Assembly (NCBI RefSeq): GCF_004792655.1
Contig: NZ_SRZC01000010.1
Location: 62,001 to 126,000 of the forward strand
Direction of reading: 5' to 3'
Length of the DNA stretch: 64,000 bases
Source: Palleniella muris
Lineage (GTDB): Bacteria; Bacteroidota; Bacteroidia; Bacteroidales; Bacteroidaceae
Shown: positions 1-7,942 of the stretch, in pieces
Layout: each line of letters opens with the position of its first letter
How positions within the stretch are numbered: the first letter of the stretch is position 1
Made by a program: the position numbers and the translations under genes
The notes under the pieces: generated by a model
Database searches by the model: none
The model's input: the letters and a program-made list of their open reading frames with translations, nothing else
What the model was told of the DNA's origin: nothing

Positions 1-156
1 TGGATGGGCATCAAGCTCGATCTTGAGAAGAATGCCGCTATCCATGGCGAGGAGGCTGTCATCTCCACACCAGACTCTAAGGTCAAGGTTGTTGTCATCC
101 CTACCGATGAGGAACTGATGATTGCTACTGACACAATGGAACTTGTGTCTAAGTAG
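1..156 (+). CDS. ackA: Acetate kinase, C-terminal end (partial)
   Basis: The window opens inside an open frame that ends with TAG at 154-156. The 51 visible residues contain the closing part of acetate kinase: a GIKLD stretch, a variable loop, then [16 protein letters not shown], which matches the conserved end of the family, where the last helix carries EELMIA. The enzyme interconverts acetyl phosphate and acetate with ATP formation in the cytoplasm. The rest of the gene, including the active site, lies before the window, so completeness cannot be judged. It is followed by two hairpins that separate it from the convergent gene at 304-1857. Confidence 0.85.
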   Translation, partial: WMGIKLDLEKNAAIHGEEAVISTPDSKVKVVVIPTDEELMIATDTMELVSK

Positions 157-172
157 GCAATAGATAGATAAC

Positions 173-270
173 CTGCCGAAGCATTTCCTTTGCTTTGGCA
201 GAAATCAAAAAGAAGTAGCTATTGGTATTACAGCTTGTGCTGTGGGGCTCCAATAGCTACTTCTTGCTTT
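173..270. terminator. Two consecutive hairpins between convergent genes
   Basis: A first hairpin pairs CTGCCGAAGCA (173-183) with TGCTTTGGCAG (191-201), with one G-T wobble. A second, much stronger one pairs AAGAAGTAGCTATTGG (210-225) perfectly with CCAATAGCTACTTCTT (250-265); its loop can form a further small hairpin (ACAGC/GCTGT). T-rich bases follow on the plus strand and A-rich bases precede it, so it can work in both directions. It probably ends ackA and the minus-strand ATPase gene. Confidence 0.7.
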
Positions 271-303
271 ATTATGAATGTGGGTGCTGTGAAAAAGTGT
301 GCA

Positions 304-1857
304 TTATTCTATCACCCAATCCTCTATGTTTTTTGTCTCCCTGCTGAAATTTATGCCGACCTTTACAACCGGCAGCCCGGTGAGTGCGAACCTTTCGTCA
401 TAGTTTTTCAGTGTGATTTGCTGCATGGCAGTCTCCGCACTTTTGTTTAGTTTAAGCTCAAATATGTATAGTTTGTTCGCTGTGCGTAGAACCATGTCCA
501 CGCGTCCGTTGCGAGTGTGCACCTCCACATCGACGTATGCGCCTAGCAGTGAGAAGATGACATACATCATTTGCTGCCAATGCCCCTCGTAATCGGTGTT
601 GGAGGTATATGGCACTGTTCCAAGGAAAGTCTTCATCAACAGCAAAGCTCCATCAATATCGTCCTTTAGCATGAAACCATACATTTTGGCTATCGTTGTG
701 TTGCCACGGCTTGTGTATTCGTGCAGATAGTTAGGCAGTAGGCTTCGCATCAATCCAATGCGTACCTCCTTGTTTGGAATGTCCAATGTGTAAAGACTCA
801 ATATATTATCATACCCTTTTATTGTTATATATCCGCTTTGATACAGCAGTGGCACAATGCTTGTCATGTGTTCGGTAGGCGCGTCGAAGTCGGCAGCATC
901 TGCATCGTACCCTCCGATGTCCGACGGTTGCACGTTAAACCTTCGGAGCATTTCAATCAGATATGTCGGAGTTCCGGAGCCGAACCAGTGTGATGCTATG
1001 TCATTTGTTGACAATGCGTTAAGCAAACTGAATGGATTGTATATGTCCGGAGACTGCTTTGAGAAATGATATCCGTCATAATGCGCTTTCAGCCTTTCCA
1101 TCGTCTCGCAGTATGTCACTCCCAGCTGTTCCGCCAGGTATTCCACCTCTGTCCGCATCCGTGTCTCCAGTTCTTCCTGCGTAATGCCACAAATGGCGGC
1201 AAACTGCGGCAGCATGCTTATGTTCAGTATGTTGTTCAGTTCAGAAAAGATGCTCAGCTGTGAGAACTTCGTTATTCCTGTCAGGAAAACGAACCTGAGA
1301 TATGGGTCGCATGCCTTCAGCGGGCTGTAGAAATTACGCATTATGTTGCGCAGCTTCGGAAGGTTCTCGTCCTCGTGCATGACATCAAGCAACGGTGCGT
1401 CGTACTCATCAATCAGTACCACAACCTGCCTGCCTGTCTGCTCGTATGCACGCTTGATAAGTCCTTCAAGCCGTTGGTTAGGGTTGATGTCAGCCTCTTC
1501 GCGTCCATACATTTTCTCATACTGGAACAGTTTTCTCTCAAGTTCCAATATAAGGTCCTTCTCTCCTGCATGCTTTGCAGTACTCATGTCGAAATGCAGC
1601 ACAGGATGCACCGTCCACTCTTTCTCCAGGTGCTCCATTGCCAGCCCCTTGAAAAGCTCTCTCCTGCCTTCAAAATAGCTTTTCAGTGTGCTCACCAGCA
1701 GCGATTTCCCGAACCGGCGCGGACGGCTTAGGAACATGTAGTTTGATTTTCCATGTGTCATGTTATAGACAAATTCGGTTTTGTCTATATACAGGCAGTC
1801 CTCCTTGATGAGTTTCTCGAATGTCTGAATTCCGATTCCCGGTAGTTTTCGTCCCAT
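304..1857 (-). CDS. AAA-ATPase-like protein with C-terminal PD-(D/E)XK nuclease fold (DUF1703 type)
   Basis: This 517-residue protein belongs to the large AAA-ATPase-like / PD-(D/E)XK family, abundant and often multicopy in Bacteroidales. A Walker A-like segment SRPRRFGKSLL lies at residues 44-54 (Lys51), and a Walker B-like strand VVVLIDEYDAPL at 145-156. Near the C-terminus an Asp (454) and ELK (467-469) form the nuclease-fold signature (D...ExK). The biological role of this family is not established; a link to mobile elements or defence has been suggested because copies are dispersed. The gene is alone on its strand, convergent with ackA and divergent from the recombinase gene, and has its own promoter. 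The start at the GRKLPGIGIQ segment agrees with the conserved N-terminus. Confidence 0.85.
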   Translation of the reverse strand: MGRKLPGIGIQTFEKLIKEDCLYIDKTEFVYNMTHGKSNYMFLSRPRRFGKSLLVSTLKSYFEGRRELFKGLAMEHLEKEWTVHPVLHFDMSTAKHAGEKDLILELERKLFQYEKMYGREEADINPNQRLEGLIKRAYEQTGRQVVVLIDEYDAPLLDVMHEDENLPKLRNIMRNFYSPLKACDPYLRFVFLTGITKFSQLSIFSELNNILNISMLPQFAAICGITQEELETRMRTEVEYLAEQLGVTYCETMERLKAHYDGYHFSKQSPDIYNPFSLLNALSTNDIASHWFGSGTPTYLIEMLRRFNVQPSDIGGYDADAADFDAPTEHMTSIVPLLYQSGYITIKGYDNILSLYTLDIPNKEVRIGLMRSLLPNYLHEYTSRGNTTIAKMYGFMLKDDIDGALLLMKTFLGTVPYTSNTDYEGHWQQMMYVIFSLLGAYVDVEVHTRNGRVDMVLRTANKLYIFELKLNKSAETAMQQITLKNYDERFALTGLPVVKVGINFSRETKNIEDWVIE

Positions 1858-1888
1858 AAGCCCAGAGTTTTTCGTATTATTTATTATG

Positions 1889-1921
1889 CAAAGATAATGT
1901 TTTTGTTTTTATCTGCCAAAT
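1889..1921 (-). promoter_or_regulatory. Bacteroidetes-type promoter for the ATPase gene
   Basis: On the minus strand TTTG (1918-1921), 21 bases, then TATCTTTG (1889-1896) match the Bacteroidetes -33/-7 consensus. It lies about 32 bases ahead of the start codon. Confidence 0.65.
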
Positions 1922-2037
1922 ATTTAAGGCTGCAATATGAAAAACAGTTGTATTTTAGTGTAATGGTTTGGACAACAGAAATAACGGTGCGGATAATGCA
2001 TATTGATTTTACAGACGGACTTAAACGCCAAGTATAT

Positions 2038-2045
2038 TATGTTTG
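2038..2045 (+). promoter_or_regulatory. Probable -7 element for the recombinase gene
   Basis: TATGTTTG fits TAnnTTTG and lies 60 bases before the recombinase start. No clear TTTG -33 box is present at the usual distance, so the call rests on the -7 element. Confidence 0.5.
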
Positions 2046-2104
2046 CGTTATGATAATATCATCCCATATTCATACATTATATAAAATCACAACAAACAAA
2101 AATT

Positions 2105-3322
2105 ATGGCAACAATCAAAGTGAAGTTTCGCCCCTCCTCGGTAGCAGGCAAGGAAGGCACGGTTTATTATCACATCATCAACCAGCGTGAGATACGCTGC
2201 ATAGGCACAGATTATCATGTCCTGCCGTGTGAGTGGGACAGCCGCCACGCTTCGGTGCATATAGCGAGAGACAGCTGCCGCAAGGCGCATCTGCAACTCA
2301 TACAAGACAAAATCTGTTGGGAGCTAAGGCAGATGAGGACGGTGGTCTTGCAGAAGGAGGGATATGGCTATGGCATAGATGAATTGGCAGAGACTCTGCG
2401 TCGTTTGCCTTCGTGCCAAAGCGTTTTCAGTTTCATACGGACGCAGATTGAGAGAAAAGAACAGATGAAACGCTGGGGCACTGCCAAGACATACAGTGAT
2501 GCTTTAAGGAAATTCAGTGCCTTCCGCTGTGGCAACGACATCGCTTTTGGCTCGCTTACCTCCGACATGGTGGAGGGCTATGAGGCATGGCTGTGCTGCC
2601 AACGCCTGAAGCAGAACACCATAGCTTACTATCTGCGCACGCTCCGCACCCTTTACCATAAGGCGGTGGAGACCGGACTTGTGGAGGAACGCAACATCTT
2701 CCGTCATGTGCGCACATCAAGTGTGCATACTTCAAAGAGGGCAATATCCATTGAATGCATAAGGAATATTGTGCAGCTTCATCTCCGTCAAGGTTCTGCT
2801 CTTGCTTTTGCAAGGGACATGTTCATGTTCAGTCTTTATATGCGGGGCATGGCGTTCGTGGATATGGCATTCCTGAAAAAGAGTGATGTCAGGTACGGAG
2901 TGCTTTCGTATAACCGCCGCAAGACGAACCAAAGCCTGACAATAGGGTGGGAGCCGCCCGTCCAGCGCATAGTGGACGCGTATGCTTCCGAGACACAAGG
3001 CACATCGTATCTGCTCCCGATAATACGGAAGGAGGACGGCAATGAGTACAGGGCATACAAGCAGGTGTTGCAGAACGTGAACCGAAATCTGAAGAAGATT
3101 GGTGAAATGCTTGGCTTCAAGATGTCACTGACAATCTATGTCGCCCGCCATTCGTGGGCAAGTGCAGCCTTGAACATGAACATCCCACTTGCGACAATAA
3201 GTGAGGGAATGGGGCATCATTCGTACAGGACAACACAGATTTATCTTGAATCGATAGGCACAAACCGAATTAATCAGGCAAATTGGAAAATCATGCAGGC
3301 AATATTAGGGAGTGAAGAATAA
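2105..3322 (+). CDS. Tyrosine site-specific recombinase (integrase family)
   Basis: This 405-residue protein cuts and rejoins DNA through a covalent tyrosine intermediate. It has an N-terminal arm-binding and SAM-like region (to about residue 220) and a C-terminal catalytic domain. Visible catalytic residues are Arg247 (in YMRGMAF), the YVARHSWAS motif with Arg348 and His349 (Tyr345 sits where many family members have His, as is usual in Bacteroides relatives), His371 (GHH) and the nucleophile Tyr380 (TQIYLES). The gene ends 79 bases before a 19-bp inverted repeat that bounds a promoter-bearing segment, and just ahead of an UpxY-type gene. In Bacteroides, recombinases of this family invert capsule promoters; by position this one is the obvious candidate for the same job here, though a distant master invertase is also possible. 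It could instead be a remnant integrase of a mobile element. Confidence 0.9.
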   Translation: MATIKVKFRPSSVAGKEGTVYYHIINQREIRCIGTDYHVLPCEWDSRHASVHIARDSCRKAHLQLIQDKICWELRQMRTVVLQKEGYGYGIDELAETLRRLPSCQSVFSFIRTQIERKEQMKRWGTAKTYSDALRKFSAFRCGNDIAFGSLTSDMVEGYEAWLCCQRLKQNTIAYYLRTLRTLYHKAVETGLVEERNIFRHVRTSSVHTSKRAISIECIRNIVQLHLRQGSALAFARDMFMFSLYMRGMAFVDMAFLKKSDVRYGVLSYNRRKTNQSLTIGWEPPVQRIVDAYASETQGTSYLLPIIRKEDGNEYRAYKQVLQNVNRNLKKIGEMLGFKMSLTIYVARHSWASAALNMNIPLATISEGMGHHSYRTTQIYLESIGTNRINQANWKIMQAILGSEE

Positions 3323-3438
3323 GGTGCAGCATGATTCTTGCATGTGGCTATTGTGATGAAAGACAAGCGTTTGACTTGCTAAAAACAGAAAGGCTTTTCT
3401 TTTACAAGAAGAAAGGCATTTCTCTGTATTAAAAACAG

Positions 3439-3473
3439 AATCAGCCATTTCCTTTTCGTCGGAATGGCTGATT
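3439..3473. terminator. Hairpin inside the invertible segment, probable terminator
   Basis: AATCAGCCATT (3439-3449) pairs perfectly with AATGGCTGATT (3463-3473). In the present orientation it would stop read-through from the recombinase gene. After inversion it would lie on the polysaccharide side and would shield the locus. The T-tract is weak, so termination itself is an inference. Confidence 0.5.
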
Positions 3474-3551
3474 CAACAAACATTTGCATGATACTTTCTT
3501 AAAAAAAGAAAAAAAACAATCAACTTATGTAATGAAATCAAAATAAATCAC

Positions 3552-3559
3552 TAACTTTG
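3552..3559 (+). promoter_or_regulatory. -7 element of the polysaccharide locus promoter
   Basis: TAACTTTG followed by C fits TAnnTTTG. The expected start site falls in or next to the right inverted repeat, so the repeat would form the first bases of the transcript. The -33 box is poor (TATG about 22 bases upstream). Confidence 0.65.
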
Positions 3560-3702
3560 CACTATAATGCCTTTCTTCTTGTAAGATAGTGTTATTTGAT
3601 ATTCGCGAAAGCGGGTGATTATTGTCTGCATGAAAAAGCATAGATTAGGAATTTCTTAGGCTCATTCCATGACGGGAATATAGCTTGGAGGATTATAACT
3701 AT

Positions 3703-3780
3703 ATGGAAATGAGAGAAAACGAAGTGTCAATCAGGCTTCCGTATCCATCATGTATGGTTGTTGCCAAGGACATAAAGTAG
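3703..3780 (+). CDS. Possible 25-residue leader peptide ahead of the UpxY-like gene
   Basis: An ATG at 3703 opens a 25-codon frame (MEMRENEVSIRLPYPSC...) that ends 10 bases before the UpxY-like ATG. A purine-rich GGAGGA (3687-3692) sits 10 bases ahead. The 120-base leader before it holds a small GNRA-type hairpin (CGCGAAAGCG, 3604-3613). I recognise no family. It could be a translated leader controlling the next gene, the remnant of another gene, or chance. Confidence 0.35.
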   Translation: MEMRENEVSIRLPYPSCMVVAKDIK

Positions 3781-3790
3781 ATTGGGATTT

Positions 3791-4912
3791 ATGAAACTGG
3801 ATAGTACGAACTCTTATTCTACAGCAGGCGGAAGGCAAGGCTTTCCCAATGGCATACTTATTTCTGAACCGGAAATGAAGACCGGTTCAGAGGTGGATTC
3901 GTATATGTCTCCTGATGAAACATTCTGTGAGAGCATTTCAAGCAAATACGAGGAGAAAAAGCCGTCATGGTCATACCTTTTTGTCCATCATGCCAAGGTG
4001 AAAGGCATCTCCTCTATCTTGGAGAGAGACCGACTGCCATTCTTCGTCCATAAGACAATCCATTACTACCGCCGTCAAGGCAAGTCAAAAACTGTCCGTA
4101 AGAAGGAAATACCTACAGTGAGCGGACTTATATTCCTGCAAGGAAATCATGTGGAAATTCAAAAATATCTGGACAAGGAACTTCCCGGACGGTATCTTTG
4201 CAAGAATTGCAGCACAGGAAAGGTTGCGGAAATACCGGACAAGCAAATGCGTCCTTTTATGGGGCTTTCTGAGTCAGACCCGGAGCGTATACGCTTTTTG
4301 CTGCATCCTTTCCATTACTATGCCCGCAACCGCATATTGCTCCGTATCACTTCAGGTGGACTTGAAGGACTTGAAGGCTATGTCATACGTATTGACCGTG
4401 ACCGCCGCCTTGTGATGGATGTTGGCGGCATGAGTGTCGCAATCTCTGGAGTCCATGCCGAACGCTTCGAGGTTGTCAGGGATGGTTCTGCAGCACGTCT
4501 TTCGGAGGCTGACATGCTGCACAAGCGCAACCTTCAGGAACGTCAGGCACTCATTGACCGCTATTTTCACCCTGTCAAGACAATCAGAGAGATAGCTGTG
4601 CAGGCTGAGAACATTGAAATCCTCAGAGCACAGACCATTGCAGAACTGGCAAAAGGCAAACTCTCCTGCCATGAAGCGCTGGGCACATTCTTCTTCATCA
4701 TAGAGGAAATCGCCTGTTACTATGCTCCGTCCGTTGAGCACGTCAAGGACAATATGTTCCCGATACTTCAGGCTGGCTCCGCCGTCCTTCAGGAGATAGA
4801 TGCCATAGTCAATGATTCTGTCCATTCCCCCGAAATTCGTCATGAGTATGAATCAGACCGTGAACAGCTCATGCTCAACTACGGCTATTTGTTTGATGAC
4901 AGGGGTGTGTAA
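3791..4912 (+). CDS. UpxY/NusG-like transcription antiterminator with long C-terminal extension
   Basis: A specialised NusG-like factor that lets RNA polymerase read through a long polysaccharide operon; in Bacteroides, UpxY proteins act on the locus they head. The ATG at 3791 gives 373 residues; a TTG three codons upstream is less likely. A poorly conserved region (1-59) is followed by a NusG N-terminal-like domain (about 60-160, starting WSYLFVHHAKV) and a KOW-like segment (about 185-230, with LEGYVIRIDRDRRLVMDVGG). UpxY proteins are usually near 170-200 residues, so the helical extension from 231 to 373 is unusual. No separate upxZ gene follows. It is the first large gene after the invertible promoter, which supports the role. 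The ending FDDRGV and its amphipathic helices could be an UpxZ-like part, but that is only a guess. Confidence 0.8.
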   Translation: MKLDSTNSYSTAGGRQGFPNGILISEPEMKTGSEVDSYMSPDETFCESISSKYEEKKPSWSYLFVHHAKVKGISSILERDRLPFFVHKTIHYYRRQGKSKTVRKKEIPTVSGLIFLQGNHVEIQKYLDKELPGRYLCKNCSTGKVAEIPDKQMRPFMGLSESDPERIRFLLHPFHYYARNRILLRITSGGLEGLEGYVIRIDRDRRLVMDVGGMSVAISGVHAERFEVVRDGSAARLSEADMLHKRNLQERQALIDRYFHPVKTIREIAVQAENIEILRAQTIAELAKGKLSCHEALGTFFFIIEEIACYYAPSVEHVKDNMFPILQAGSAVLQEIDAIVNDSVHSPEIRHEYESDREQLMLNYGYLFDDRGV

Positions 4913-5344
4913 GACAGGTGACAAATATCAGATGCAGTGGTCTTTATGTTGCACCTTGTCTGTTGTCAATGTACAGTATCTGATTTCGGAATTTAGAATA
5001 GAGGAACCTTATGGCACAATTTTGCAGTATTGAGACTTTGAACATTAATTAGACACGAATAGAATAGTTCATAATTCTTCAAAATATATTAAATATCATT
5101 TTCAGATGCAAAGTTAATACATATAATGCATCTGGCAGCATCAGGTGTAGAGTCCATAACCTCAGCGAAGCGATAAAGGAGGATATTACAAAAAACTCAG
5201 CGGGTAGAAGGAAACGCTGGAAAGTGACTTGCTTTTCGGTGCAGGCGAGAGATGAAATATTTAATCACTTACATTCTTATTAAAAGAGTATTATGATAAA
5301 TCAAGTTCGTTAACAAGCTTGTAGACATATTTTATTATAATTAT
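4913..5344 (+). other. 432-base spacer between the UpxY-like gene and ugd
   Basis: No intact gene is visible. It contains imperfect hairpins near the start (GACAGGTG with CACCTTGTC, 4914-4960), a perfect 8-bp inverted repeat CAGATGCA/TGCATCTG (5103-5110 and 5127-5134), and a stretch open in one frame from about 5145 to 5282 (ending ...RDEIFNHLHSY) without a convincing start. It may be a leader or pause region on which the antiterminator acts, or decayed coding sequence. Confidence 0.4.
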
Positions 5345-6691
5345 ATGAAAAGAAATGCGGATATAAAAATAGCCGTAGCCGGAACAGGCTATGTCGGCTT
5401 GAGCATTGCCACTCTTTTGGCACAGCACCATAAGGTGACGGCGGTTGACGTAATTGCTGAAAAGGTGGAAAAACTGAATAGCAAGATATCTCCAATCCAG
5501 GATGATTACATAGAGAAATACCTTGCAGAGAAACCTTTGAACCTTAATGCAACGCTTGACGGGGCAGCTGCATATAAGGATGCTGATTTCGTGGTTATAG
5601 CAGCACCAACGAACTACGACCCAGTGAAGAACTATTTTGACACAAGGCATGTCGAGGAAGTAATAGACCTTGTCCTTGATGTCAATCCGGAAGCAGTGAT
5701 GGTTATTAAAAGTACCGTTCCTGTGGGGTATTGTCGCAGCCTTTATGTGAAGTACGCCGGGAAGTTCGAAGAGACTCCTTCGCTCCATGGCAAGAAATTC
5801 AATCTTTTGTTCTCTCCTGAGTTTCTTCGTGAAAGCAAGGCGCTTTATGACAACCTTTATCCAAGCCGCATTATTGTCGGCTATCCGAAGATTATCAGTA
5901 ATGGTGATTTTGAGGAAGAGAATGCAGCCATCCGTGCTGTAGCCGACGTGCCGGCATTGGAAGAGGCCGCCAGGACGTTCGCCGCATTGCTCCAGGAAGG
6001 TGCAATAAAGGAGAACATTGCCACTTTATTCATGGGGTTGAAGGAGGCAGAAGCAGTGAAACTGTTTGCCAATACCTACCTTGCCCTCCGTGTCAGTTAT
6101 TTCAACGAACTAGACACATACGCAGAGGTGAAAGGTCTTGACACTCAGGCTATCATCGACGGTGTCAGTCTTGATCCTCGCATAGGACAGCATTATAACA
6201 ATCCGTCCTTCGGTTACGGTGGCTATTGCCTTCCAAAGGACACCAAGCAGCTGCTTGCCAACTATGCTGATGTTCCGGAGAATCTCATTCAGGCGATTGT
6301 AGAAAGTAACCGGACAAGGAAAGATTTCATTGCCGACCGTGTATTGAACAAAGCAGGTTACTACGATTATTTCAACCGTGGTGATTTTAAGCCTTCCGAA
6401 GAGAAGCAGTGCGTTATAGGAATCTACCGCCTTACAATGAAGTCTAACAGTGACAATTTCCGCCAGTCCTCAATTCAGGGCGTGATGAAGCGTATCAAGG
6501 CAAAGGGAGCTGATGTCATCATATATGAGCCGACTTTGAAAGATGGCGAGACATTCTTCGGTAGTCGTGTCGTTAATGACCTTGCAGCGTTCAAGTCCCA
6601 GAGCCAGGCAATTATCGCCAACCGATACGACAGTTGTCTTGATGATGTGCAGGAGAAGGTATATACAAGGGATATATTCAGGAGGGATTAA
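5345..6691 (+). CDS. ugd: UDP-glucose 6-dehydrogenase (nucleotide-sugar dehydrogenase)
   Basis: It oxidises UDP-glucose to UDP-glucuronate with two NAD+ in the cytoplasm, supplying an acidic sugar precursor. The 448-residue protein has the Rossmann nucleotide-binding loop GTGYVG at 13-18, the family's central helix region, and the catalytic cysteine Cys295 in [12 protein letters not shown]. Length is slightly above the 390-residue short form because of an insertion around residues 185-225 (between IVGYPKI and IKENIATLF). It is the first sugar-metabolism gene of the locus, so glucuronic acid, or a sugar made from it, is probably in the polymer. A related UDP-sugar such as UDP-N-acetylmannosamine could be the real substrate, but the motif pattern favours UDP-glucose. 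Confidence 0.88.
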   Translation: MKRNADIKIAVAGTGYVGLSIATLLAQHHKVTAVDVIAEKVEKLNSKISPIQDDYIEKYLAEKPLNLNATLDGAAAYKDADFVVIAAPTNYDPVKNYFDTRHVEEVIDLVLDVNPEAVMVIKSTVPVGYCRSLYVKYAGKFEETPSLHGKKFNLLFSPEFLRESKALYDNLYPSRIIVGYPKIISNGDFEEENAAIRAVADVPALEEAARTFAALLQEGAIKENIATLFMGLKEAEAVKLFANTYLALRVSYFNELDTYAEVKGLDTQAIIDGVSLDPRIGQHYNNPSFGYGGYCLPKDTKQLLANYADVPENLIQAIVESNRTRKDFIADRVLNKAGYYDYFNRGDFKPSEEKQCVIGIYRLTMKSNSDNFRQSSIQGVMKRIKAKGADVIIYEPTLKDGETFFGSRVVNDLAAFKSQSQAIIANRYDSCLDDVQEKVYTRDIFRRD

Positions 6692-6805
6692 CAGGCTGCA
6701 TGCTGCTATAACGCTGTGTATTTGTTTTTCGTTGTTTTGAAAAATAATATTAACTAATGGGTGTTGTAGACCAGTGTTCCAATAATACAATCAAAATATT
6801 TTCAA

Positions 6806-7921
6806 ATGAAACAATATGATTATCTTATAGTCGGTTCCGGACTTTTCGGTTCAACGTTGGCTTATCGTGCACAACAGATAGGCAAGAGGTGTCTTGTGAT
6901 AGACAAACGCAGTCACATAGGTGGCAATGTTTATTGTGAAAGTATTGAAGGAATAAACGTACACAAATATGGTGCTCACATATTTCATACATCAAATAAG
7001 GAGGTATGGAATTTCGTGAACTCTATAGTAGAGTTCAACAGATATACCAACTCTCCTGTGGCAAACTATAAAGGGCAGCTGTATAATCTGCCGTTCAATA
7101 TGAATACATTCTACCAGATGTGGGGAGTAAAGACACCGGAGGAAGCCGAGGGCAAATTGGAGGAACAGCGTGCCGAGGCGAAGGCGCGCATGAACGGAAG
7201 GGAACCGCAAAACCTTGAGGAGCAGGCTCAGCTGCTTATTGGAAAAGACATTTATGAGACACTTATCAAAGGATACACCGAAAAGCAGTGGGGCAGGGAA
7301 TGTACAGAACTCCCGGCATTCATCATAAAGCGCCTGCCTGTGAGAATGGTTTTTGACAATAACTACTTTAACGATAAATATCAAGGTATTCCCGTTGGAG
7401 GTTATAATAAACTTATAGAAGGATTGCTGGATGGAACCGAAGTACGTCTGAATACAGATTTCTTTTCTTTGGGGGATTGGCGTGATATCGCGGAAAAATT
7501 GGTTTATACAGGTCCTCTTGATGAATATTTCAATTATAAGCTCGGCCGCTTGCAGTACCGCACAGTATCTTTTGAGACGACAGTTGAGGATACGGCGAAT
7601 TACCAAGGAAATGCTGTCGTGAATTATACAGAACGTGAGATTCCGTATACACGGGTTATAGAGCACAAACATTTCGAGATGTTCGGGCAGGAGGTGTACG
7701 ATTGTCAGAAGACCGTTATCAGCAAGGAATATTCAACAGAGTGGAAACCTGGTATGGAGCCATACTATCCTGTCAATGATGAACGTAATAATAATCTTGC
7801 GGAACAGTATCGCCAGCTGGCTGCGAAAGAGAGGAATGTTATTTTTGGTGGGCGATTAGCGGAATACAAATATTATGACATGGCTCCTATCATAGAACAT
7901 GCATTGACCGTGCAACTGTAG
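6806..7921 (+). CDS. glf: UDP-galactopyranose mutase
   Basis: A flavoenzyme that converts UDP-galactopyranose to UDP-galactofuranose, the donor for galactofuranose residues in surface glycans. The FAD-binding loop GSGLFG is at 10-15, followed by RSHIGGNVY and the HKYGAHIFHT segment typical of the family; the usual ending with GGRLAEYKYYDM is present. At 371 residues it has the normal bacterial length. It sits 115 bases after ugd and 22 bases before the next glycosyltransferase, in the same direction. Its presence predicts at least one galactofuranosyltransferase in the locus; the GT2 gene at 13501-14442 is the best candidate. Confidence 0.95.
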   Translation: MKQYDYLIVGSGLFGSTLAYRAQQIGKRCLVIDKRSHIGGNVYCESIEGINVHKYGAHIFHTSNKEVWNFVNSIVEFNRYTNSPVANYKGQLYNLPFNMNTFYQMWGVKTPEEAEGKLEEQRAEAKARMNGREPQNLEEQAQLLIGKDIYETLIKGYTEKQWGRECTELPAFIIKRLPVRMVFDNNYFNDKYQGIPVGGYNKLIEGLLDGTEVRLNTDFFSLGDWRDIAEKLVYTGPLDEYFNYKLGRLQYRTVSFETTVEDTANYQGNAVVNYTEREIPYTRVIEHKHFEMFGQEVYDCQKTVISKEYSTEWKPGMEPYYPVNDERNNNLAEQYRQLAAKERNVIFGGRLAEYKYYDMAPIIEHALTVQL

Positions 7922-7942
7922 TATCAAAAATGTTCCAACACA

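Larger units (their letters stand above)
3402..3584. promoter_or_regulatory. Putative invertible promoter segment with 19-bp perfect inverted repeats
   Basis: TTACAAGAAGAAAGGCATT (3402-3420) is repeated as its exact reverse complement at 3566-3584, leaving 145 bases between. The enclosed segment contains a Bacteroidetes -7 element (TAACTTTG, 3552-3559) pointing toward the polysaccharide genes and a hairpin at the other end. Length and layout match the phase-variable capsule promoters known in Bacteroides fragilis, where a tyrosine or serine recombinase flips such segments. In the orientation given the promoter would be ON. Whether inversion really occurs cannot be seen from one sequence. Confidence 0.8.

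Noticed and set aside
5103..5134. A minus-strand TAACTTTG element inside an 8-bp inverted repeat, which could have been a second invertible promoter in the OFF orientation.
   Set aside because: No long flanking inverted repeats were found around it, and the 19-bp repeat of the first switch does not recur here.
5145..5282. A stretch open in one frame between the UpxY-like gene and ugd, as a small gene.
   Set aside because: There is no start codon with a ribosome binding site and no recognised family; it may be chance or decay.
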